This document shows, in pieces, positions 55,722 to 64,000 of a stretch of 64,000 nucleotides of DNA. Origin of the DNA: Lantana camara (Eukaryota; Streptophyta; Magnoliopsida; Lamiales; Verbenaceae). How positions within the stretch are numbered: position 1 is the first letter of the stretch; every line of letters begins with the position of its first letter. The notes beneath the pieces are model-generated. The model was given only the letters and a program-made list of their open reading frames with translations, was not told where the DNA came from and did not search any database. The stretch spans positions 97,144,001 to 97,208,000 of the forward strand of contig CM074856.1 in assembly GCA_037501455.1 (NCBI GenBank). The letters are read 5' to 3'. The position numbers and the translations under genes were made by a program.

Positions 55722-58700
55722 TGTAACATCCTGCTCATCCGGCCGTACATGTACGCCATTTCGAGAGTGATACTTACGTTTTTAAATTATTTAATTATGT
55801 AATTATATGTTTATTATAATGTTTAAATGATATTCTTGAATTTATATGAATTATTCGTTAAGTATATGTTTGAATATTTGAACGTTTTTGCCCTTTAGCT
55901 TTCGTTCTTAATTCGTTTGAACCCATTTTCGATTCTAATTTTTGTGAATATGTGATATGCATGAATTGTATATGTTTTGAATTTGATTACATGCTCGTTT
56001 TATGTTTTTAAGTTCGTTTGATACGGTTTTTAAAATCGTTTTATTTGTTAGGGACTTGAGGGCCTAACACGTTTAGCGCACCTTGTGTTTCGGAAGGCCT
56101 AACTTGGGCTCGGGAATTTGGATTCGAATTCCGGAAGAGGCACTATACTCGTAAAGAAAATTGGAAGCTTTTGAACCTAGTTTTGTATTTTTCTAAGCCC
56201 ATTTGAGCCTTCAAATTTTGCCCGAAACCTGAACTTTGCGCAAATTCGCTACCTTTTACGATTTTGGCCATAACTCCCTCGTTTCTTAACCAAATGACTT
56301 AATTCTTGAGCCTAATTAACCATGGTTAAAGAATCTTTCACCCCCCTGGTAACCCCATTTTCGGACTCAGCAAGAGGGAAGAGAGAGAAGCAGTTGAAGC
56401 AAAGAGAGAGAAGGTTGACCCCCCACTATTCACCATCTCTGATTTTGAACTTATTTCTTCATCGTTTCTTCTCCGATTCGAAAGGTATGAATGAATTCTT
56501 TTTCTCCATCTTCTTGACTTTCTTTTAAGCCATGGTTTGCATGATTTCATTAGGATTTGAGCATGTTAGGATCAAGAACATGAATAGTAAGGGTTTCATG
56601 AAATTTTGATGAATTCTTGTGAAAACTTGTTGCATTTCATGATATGAAGCCATTTATGTGATCTAGATGAATTCCTTGTCATGTTTTTAAGCCTAAATTT
56701 TGTGGAAACTAGCTGCATCTTGATCCCCCTTGATGAAATTGAATTTTTGAAAAATTGGGCCTGATTTGCTTCCTCTACTTGATCGTGTGTGTGTGTGTGT
56801 TGTTTAGGGAGTTGTTTAGCTGAGTTTTTATGCTTCTTTTATTGCCCTTTTTGTTGTCTTTGTTGCCTTGCTTTGTACCTTGTTGTTGCTGCTTGCTATG
56901 GAGGAGAAACAGGGGCTACTACTGCTGCGTTTCGGCCTGTTACGTGCTGTCGCAGCCGCGTTTCTTAGTCGCGGCCGTGACCTAATTATGGCCTTCTCTC
57001 GACTTGTGACTTGTAGAAAGGCTGGTGGTGGCTGTGGTAGTGGCCGTGACCTCTTTTGTGCTGAGTTTAGGTAGCGACCGCGACCTTCTTTGAAGGGTGT
57101 TGCGTGAGCTGCTGTGTCGCGGTTTGTTTTTCATTTTGTTCGTGTTTTTCTTGACTTTCTTAGCTTATTTATGATTAATATATGTTATTAAATTGTTATA
57201 TATCATGTTATGTGCTCTAATATGAATTTGTTATGTAATTTTGGTGCTCATTTACGTGATATATGACTAGATACGTTTGTTATGCCTTCCAACGTGCATG
57301 CATGCCTTCGTGCGTTGTTGGTTTACCTCGCATGAGATTTCTTTTCTCAATTCATGATATGTATGCATTGTTAGATCATTATATGATACGTTATGTTCCT
57401 TGCATGAGATTTATGAGCCCGTTTGACGTAAGATATGTGATATATGAATTGATATGAATTTGTATGAGTTATGTGTCACATTGTTGCACTTCATATGCTT
57501 TAATTGCATTCATATGCATTTGTCCAGCTTGTAGTTGTTTCATTTTGAGTGTAAGTATGTCTTCTGCCCTTTTTTTTGTTCAGAGGTTCGTTCCGAGGGT
57601 AAGGAGGTGGTCTTTTAGGTGTGCTTTGGTTTGCTTCCGTTCGGTTTGTTCAACAACGCGAGGTTTTTTTTCTTTTAGTTAATACGACCTATAACCCTAC
57701 CTGTATTTTGAAGCCCGCATGCAACTTAAGTATATGTATATGTATATAAATACGTGTTTGATATGTATTTTGTGGGAATTGGCCCGTTTGTTATGAAACC
57801 TATGAAAAACATTTTTATGTATACGTAAATTATATTTTCATTCGTTTGTTGTGAAAAGGGTGGTGGGTGTGTTTTTGAAATTAGCGAGCTATGACTTTGA
57901 AAGATAAGTCCGATTTTGAAAATTTGGAACTTTTGAACTTTAAATTGTGAACAATTTGAGCTGGGCCCCGAAGATTTATGCAAAGGAGCACCGGGACGAC
58001 ATTGGGCCGCCGGGCCACTCCCCCGAGTGTAGTCTCCACTCAGAAAGGATCAACCCGGAACCCACTAGGAGGTTTGGTGGGGATGGAATCCTCGGACGTG
58101 AGCGTCATGAATCTCACGACCCATACAGTATGAATGATGGTTAGGGTAGGAACAACCCTTCCATCACCCGGAGAAGAGGTATGAGTGTTTGAATTATGTT
58201 TTCATTTGAATTTTGATTCCACTTTTGAATATGAACGGAGTTAGGTGGCCTGAAACTCGTACTCACCAAGTTGTGTGATTTAGATTTTGACAATGGGTGG
58301 AGTTGTATTTACTAAAATTTGCTGTTTTGGCCTCCGGACTTAACTCTTGTCTATGTAACTAGTATCATGGGATAAAATGCTTTAGATTACAAGAACCACA
58401 CCCCGGTTCATGAGCTTTTATGACTTTAAATATGCTCTGATTTATGTATATATACGTGTGAGTGTGTTAGCCGCCTCACTAGTCTTTAGGACTGACCCCT
58501 CTTCATTGTCTTCTTTTTCCCTTTTGTTTTTTTGAGTTTGCAGGTGCGAGGTTTGGTTTGAGCTAGGCGGTGGTTTCTTTTGAGTTTGTTGTTCGGGTCC
58601 TTTAGCATTCTGCATCTTTACTTTCCGCTTTGGTACTATCTATAAAGTATGAATACGTATATGATTTCGATCTAATGAATTTGTAAAATTTATTTGGCCA

Positions 58701-58955
58701 GGGATGGGCATGGTTGTATATCATGTAATTATTTGATTAGTTGGATATTACTTGTATGTTTGATGATCCTTTTGCTTCTGCATGTGTTTTAATTTTGTTG
58801 CACACTCTAAATTAGGGCCGAGATAACCTAGCTTAGGTGTGATTTTGTTTGTGACCCGTTCGCTGTAGCTTGATACGTGTGCAGAGTCTCCATTTCGTTA
58901 CACGTGTTGGGTTATGGTGTGGCGGATGTAGTGCTCTACGCTCCGGTGTGATACA
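55722..58955 (+). mobile_element. Element 3 3' LTR (K), 3234 bp
   Basis: It reads TGTAACATCCTGC...GTGTGATACA and is followed by AGATT. Putative donor 1 is at 56485 (GAAAG|GTATGA) and acceptor 1 at 57581-57583; donor 2 is altered to GCGAGG. Decayed boxes (AGTCGCGGCCGTGACC and relatives) lie at 56945-57090. Its 3' 1.9 kb belongs to the tandem array. Confidence 0.93.
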
Positions 58956-59840
58956 AGATTTGTGTTTTGTTTTTGTGTCAATTTCCAGCCATTTCGTTGC
59001 GATTATATGTTGTGTGTATTGTGGCCAAAAAAGGGGATGAAATGTAGGGGAGAACAGGTCCAAAATCAGCTCTAAAGTTGCTGTCTCAGGTCCCAAATGG
59101 TTGTTCGCCCGCATCTTGCTTTTGGCCCGAACGGCCGTGATGCTGTACGGAGGCTCGCCCAAGCTCCGAACGGCCGTTCGGAGTTTTACTTTGTAGGTGG
59201 GAACGGTTGTTCCCAGATCCGGAGATGAGTTCTGACCATCTGAACGACCGTTCCACCTTTTTGCTTGTTGGGAGAACGGCCGTTCGTGGCATTTATGTGC
59301 ATGCATGGTTTCTTTGCTTCGTTTCTTGCTTCGTATGATCTCTCCCACCCCTAATTTGATCCCTATGCTTTGCTAACATGTATTATTATGTGTTATGATT
59401 GAAAAATTGGAATTTTGTTGACAATTTGATATGTTTTACGAGTTTGAAACTTGATTACATTAAGTGCTACCTTCTTGAAATCTCATGTCCATTATTGTTT
59501 TCATATTCATTGTCGGACGTCTAATTGGTACATATTTGAGTCTAAGTCTCGGGTCTTGTGTTCTTTTATTTTAGAACCTCTTCCGAAAGTCACTGAGCCC
59601 GAGGTTTAGGCGGTTGTTTGCCCGTTTTAGTCCTCCTACTTCTATCCTCTTTTGCTAAGGTGAGGTTTAGGTTCTTCTTTTTAGTTAAGCGACCTATGGC
59701 CTTATATGTGATGATTTCTCACCCCGACTATATATCATATATATATAGTTAAATACGTGTGTTTAAGCTATGTTTATGATCTTATGAATAAGCTTTAAGT
59801 TTATGGAATCGGTATAAGTATGAGCATACATAAGCTTTAA
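57070..59840 (+). repeat. Tandem unit 1 (2771 bp): LTR K 3' half plus LTR F segment
   Basis: It runs from GGTAGCGACCGCGACC (57070) to GAGCATACATAAGCTTTAA (59840) and includes the K/AGATT/F junction at 58955-58961. Because the junction is in every complete unit, the duplication happened after element 3 inserted into LTR F. Confidence 0.93.
58956..59840 (+). mobile_element. LTR F, second segment, with GAACGGCCGTTC palindromes
   Basis: It resumes after AGATT. It holds boxes at 59129-59290, including a perfect 20-bp palindrome at 59164-59183 (CTCCGAACGG and its complement) and GAACGGCCGTTC at 59274-59285. It also has putative acceptor 1 (TTTTAG at 59571-59574) and donor 2 (AAG|GTGAGG at 59660), giving an 85-nt middle exon. 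The rest of F lies beyond the array, off-window. Confidence 0.85.
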
Positions 59841-62619
59841 GGTAGCGACCGCGACCTTCTTTGAAGGGTGTTGCGTGAGCTGCTGTGTTACGGTTTGTTT
59901 TTCATTTTGTTCGTGTTTTGCTTGACTTTCTTAGCTTGTTTATGATTAATATATGTTATTAACTTATTATATATCATGTTATGTGCTCTAATATGAATTT
60001 GTTATGTAATTTCGGTGCTCATTTATGTGATATATGACTAGATACGTTTGTTATGCCTTCCTACGTGCATGCATGCCTTCGTGCATTGTTAGTTTGCCTC
60101 GCATGAGATTTCTTTGCTCAATTCATGATATGTATACATTGTTAGCTCGTTATATGATACGTTATGTTCCTTGCATGAGATTTATGAGTCCGTTTGACAT
60201 AAGATATGTGATATATGAATTGATATGAATTTGTATGCGCTATGTGTCACCTTGTTGCACTTCATATGCATCATTTGCATTCATATACATTTGTCCAGCT
60301 TGTAGTTGTTTCATTTTGAGTCTAAGTATGTCGTCTGCCCTTTTTTTTGTTCAGAGGTTCGTTCCGAGGGTAAGAAGGTGGTCTTTTAGGTGTGCTTCGG
60401 TTGGCTTCCTTTCGGTTTGTTCAACAAGGTGAGGTTTTCTTTCTTTTAGTTAATATGACCTATAACCCTACGTGTATTTTGAAGCCCGCATGCAACTTAA
60501 GTGTATGTATATGTATATAAATACGTGTTTGATATGTATTTTGTGGGAATTGGCCCGTTTGTTATGAAACCTTTGAAAAACATTTTTATGTGTACGTAAA
60601 TTATATTTTCGTTCGTTTGTTTTGAAAAGGGTTGGTGGGTGTGTTTTTGAAATTAGCGAGCTATGACTTTGAAAGATAAGTCCGATTTTGAAATTTTGGA
60701 ACTTTTGAACTTTGAATTGTGAACAATTTGAACTGGGCCCGGAGCACCGGGACGACATTGGGTCGCCGGGCCAATCCCGAGTGTGGTCTCCACTTAGAAA
60801 GGATCAACCCAGAACCCTCTAGGAGGTTTGGTGGGGATGGAATCCTCGGGCGTGAGCGTCATGAATCTCACGACCCATACAGTATGAACGATGGTTAGGG
60901 TAGGAACAACCCTTCCATCACCCGGAGAAGAGGCATGTGTGTTTGAATTATGTTTTCGTTTGAATTTTGATTCCGATTTTGAATATGAACGGAGTTAGGT
61001 GGTCTGAAACCCGTACTCGCCGAGTTGTGTGATTTAGATTTTGAAAATGGTTCGTGAAACAGGAGTGGGTTTCTAATTACTAAAATTTGTTGTTTTGGCC
61101 TCCGGACTTAACTCTTGTCTATATAACTAGTATCACGGGCTAAACTATTTTAGATTGCAAGAACCGCACCCCGATTCATGAGCTTTTATAACTTTAAATA
61201 TGCTCTGATTTATGTATTTGTACGTGTGAGTGTGTTAGCCGCCTCACCAGTCTTTAGGACTGACCCCTCTCCGTTGTCTTCTTTTTCTCTTTTGTTTTTT
61301 TTTGAGTTTGCAGGTGCGAGGTTTGGTTTGAGCTAGGCAGTGGTTTCTTTTGAGTTTGTAGTTTGGGTCCTTTAGCATTCTGCATCTTTACTTTCTGCTT
61401 TGGTACTATGTATAAAGTATGAATATGTATATGGTTTCGATCTAATGAACTTGTAAAATTTATTTGGCCAGGGATGGGCATGGTTGTATATCATGTAATT
61501 ATTTGGATTAGTTGGATATTACTTGTATGTTTGATGATCCTTTTGCTTCTGCATGTATTTTAATTTTGTTGGACACTCTGAATTAGGGTTGAGACAACCT
61601 AGCTTAGGTGTGATTTTGTTTGTGACCCGTTCGCTATAGCTTGATGCGTGTGCGGAGTCTCCATTTCGTTACACTTATTGGGTTATGGTGTGGGGGATAT
61701 AGTGCTCTACGCTCCGGGGTGCTACAAGATTTGTGTTTTGTTTTTGTGTCGATTTCCAGCCATTTCGTGCTACTATACGTTGTGTGTATTGTGGCAAAAA
61801 AAGGGGATGAAAATTCAGGGGAGAACAGGTCCAAAATCAGCTCCAAAGTTGCTGTCGCAGGTCCCAAATAGCCGTTCGCCCGTGCCTTGCTTTTGGCCCG
61901 GACGGTCATTATGCTGTACGGAGGCTGGCCCAAGCTTCGAACGATCGTTCGGAGTTTTTCTTTGTAGGTGGGAACGGCTGTTCCCAGGTCCGGAGATGGG
62001 TTCTGACCATCTGAATGGTCGTTCCACCTTTTGTGCTTGTTGGGAGAACGGCCGTTCGTGGCATTTGTGTGCATGCACGATTTCTTTGCTTCGTTTCTTG
62101 CTTTGTATGATCTCTCCCACCCCTAATTTGTTCCCTATGCTTTGCTAACATGTATTATTATGTGTTATGATTGAAATATTGGAATTTTGTTGGCAATTTG
62201 ATATGTTTTTATGAGTTTGAAACTTGATTACGTTAAGTTCTACCTTCTTGACATCTCATGTGCATTATTGTATTCATAATCATTGATGGACGTCTAATTG
62301 GTACATATTTGAGTCTAAGTCTCGGGTCTTGTGTTCTTTTGTTTTAGAGACTCTTCCGGAAGTCACTGAGCCCGAGGTTTAGGTGGTTGTTTAGCCGTTT
62401 TAGTCCTCCTACTTCTACGCTCGTTTGCTAAGGTGAGGTTTAGGTTCTTCTTTTTAGTTAAGCGACCTATGGCCTTATATGTGATGATTTCTCACCCCGT
62501 ATGCGACTATATATCTTATATATATAGTTAAATACGTGTGTTTAAGCTATGTTTATGATCTTATGAATAAGCTTTAAGTTTATGAAATCGGTATAAGTAT
62601 GAGCATACGTAAGCTTTAA
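59841..62619 (+). repeat. Tandem unit 2 (2779 bp)
   Basis: It has the same content and order as unit 1. The K end (GGGGTGCTACA) is at 61726, AGATT at 61727-61731, and F palindromes at 61870-62065. It lacks about 17 bases present in unit 1 after CTGGGCCC, and its donor 2 is GTGAGG where unit 1 has GCGAGG. Confidence 0.93.
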
Positions 62620-64000
62620 GGTAGCGACTGCGACCTTCTTTGAAGGGTGTTGCGTGAGCTGCTGTGTTACGGTTTGTTTTTCATTTTGTTCGTGTTTTGC
62701 TTGACTTTCTTAGCTTGTTTATGATTAATATATGTTATTAACTTATTATATATCATGTTATGTGCTCTAATATGAATTTGTTATGTAATTTCGGTGCTCA
62801 TTTATGTGATATATGACTAGATACGTTTGTTATGCCTTCCTACGTGCATGCATGCCTTCGTGCATTGTTGGTTTGCCTCGCATGAGATTTCTTGCTCAAT
62901 TCATGATATGTATACATTGTTAGCTCGTTATAAGATTCGTTATGTTCCTTGCATGAGATTTATGAGTCCGTTTGACTTAAGATATGTGATATATGAATTG
63001 ATATGAATTTGTATGCGCTATTTGTCACGTTGTTGCACTTCGTATGCATCATTTGCATTCATATACATTTGTCCAGCTCGTAGTTGTTTCATTTTGAGTC
63101 TAAGTATGTCTTCTGCCCTTTTTTTTGTTCAGAGGTTCGTTCCGAGGGTAAGAAGGTGGTCTTTTAGGTGTGCTTTGGTTTGCTTCCTTTCGGTTTGTTC
63201 AACAAGGTGAGGTTTTCTTTCTTTTAGTTAATACGACCTATAACCCTACGTGTATTTTGAAGCCCGCATGCGACTTAAGTATATGTATATGTATATAAAT
63301 ACGTGTTTGATATGTATTTTGTGGGAATTGGCCCGTTTGTTATGAAACCTTTGAAAAACATTTTTATGTGTACGTAAATTATATTTTCGTTCGTTTGTTT
63401 TGAAAAGGGTTGGTGGGTGTGTTTTTGAAATTAGCGAGCTATGACTTTGAAAGATAAGTCCGATTTTGAAAATTTGGAACTTTTGAACTTTGAATTGTGA
63501 ACAATTTGAACTGGGCCCAGAGCACCGGGACAGCATTGGGTCGCCGGGCCACTCCCGAGTGTGGTCTCCACTTAGAAAGGATCAACCCGGAACCCACTAG
63601 GAGGTTTGGTGGGGATGGAATCCTCGGGCGTGAGCGTCATGAATCTCACGACCCATACAATATGAACGATAGTTAAGGTAGGAACAACCCTTCCATCACC
63701 TGGAGAAGAGGCATGTGTGTTTGAATTATGTTTTCGTTTGAATTTTGATTCCGATTTTGAATATGAACGGAGTTAGGTGGTCTGAAACCCGTACTCGCCG
63801 AGTTGTGTGATTTAGATTTTGAAAATGGTTCGTGAAACAGGAGTGGATTTCTAATTACTAAAATTTGTTGTTTTGGCCTCCGGACTTAACTCTTGTCTAT
63901 ATAACTAGTATCACGGGCTAAACTATTTTAGATTGCAAGAACCGCACCCCGGTTCATGAGCTTTTATAACTTTAAATATGCTCTGATTTATGTATTTGTA
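62620..64000 (+). repeat. Tandem unit 3, truncated by the window edge
   Basis: It is co-linear with the start of units 1 and 2. It shares the small deletion and the GTGAGG donor with unit 2, so units 2 and 3 are closer to each other than to unit 1. The array may continue to the right. Confidence 0.9.

Larger units (their letters stand above)
27834..58955 (+). mobile_element. Element 3: degenerate chromovirus hosting two younger elements, TSD AGATT
   Basis: The 5' LTR (G) is in three pieces: 27834-30049, 40841-41865 and 52929-52975. The internal region is 52976-55721 and the 3' LTR (K) 55722-58955. AGATT flanks the whole. The LARD and element J are both inserted in the 5' LTR. Internal DNA is about 2.75 kb, against 4.69 kb in J, and its gag, protease and RT traces are full of stops. 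The PPT and primer-site hairpin remain. Confidence 0.9.

Noticed and set aside
58833..59348. A 171-codon antisense frame in LTR F, with similar frames at 61634-62151
   Set aside because: Its openness comes from GC-rich palindromes. The frame is not kept between tandem units 1 and 2, and it starts within the conserved LTR end.
1..64000. tRNA and rRNA genes
   Set aside because: No cloverleaf with A and B boxes and no rRNA core sequence was noticed. The only tRNA-like matches are the primer-binding sites.

Overview
The window is plant nuclear DNA, most likely from a eudicot. One ordinary intron-containing gene lies at 5.3-14.2 kb, and almost everything else is LTR retrotransposon. The gene encodes a plant Lunapark-type ER membrane protein. 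The elements are Ty3/gypsy, and the best preserved one ends its integrase in a chromodomain-like segment, as chromoviruses of the Tekay/Del kind do. The species cannot be named from the sequence.

Layout. 1-3432: the 5' part of a minus-strand chromovirus (E1) with broken gag-pol, a primer-binding site and a short LTR, running off the left edge. 3526-4312: the LTR of an unrelated gypsy (Tat-like) element. 4355-4906: an AT-rich island with two unrecognised small reading frames. 5.0-14.25 kb: the Lunapark gene, with five coding exons giving a 429-residue protein, a long 5' non-coding part, and repeats inside its introns. 14.26-15.07 kb: AT-rich DNA with nothing recognisable. 15.07-64 kb: a nest of giant LTRs (2.6-4.1 kb each).

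The nest was resolved by matching 5-bp target-site duplications (TSDs). Outer LTR B (15174, +) contains solo LTR A (15712-18941, TSD TCCCT) and LTR C (19724-25392, TSD TTAAT), which itself contains solo LTR D (20423-23001, TSD TTTTA). B is then interrupted by LTR E (25951), E by F (26750), and F by element 3 (27834-58955, TSD AGATT). Two further elements sit inside the 5' LTR of element 3: a non-coding large-LTR element called LARD here (30050-40840, TSD TTGAA), and the nearly complete chromovirus J (41866-52928, TSD TATAT). From 57070 to the right edge, a 2.77-kb unit made of the 3' half of element 3's LTR plus flanking F sequence is repeated in tandem (two full copies and a partial third).

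How the parts work together. J carries gag, protease, RT, RNase H, integrase and a chromodomain-like tail, broken only by one frameshift and one stop. Element 3 has lost most of its coding capacity and the LARD has none that I recognise, yet both keep primer-site hairpins, polypurine tracts and splice signals, so they probably moved with proteins supplied in trans. The strongest new signals are cis-acting. (1) Most of these diverged LTRs carry the same exon-intron layout, with two putative introns per LTR. (2) The first putative intron holds an array of GC-rich palindromes centred on CGGCCG, whose flanks differ symmetrically between lineages. (3) A hairpin with a GCAA loop follows the primer-binding site in all four elements, with paired changes in its stem. 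(4) A 3' splice site lies one base before the gag ATG in both elements that keep gag.
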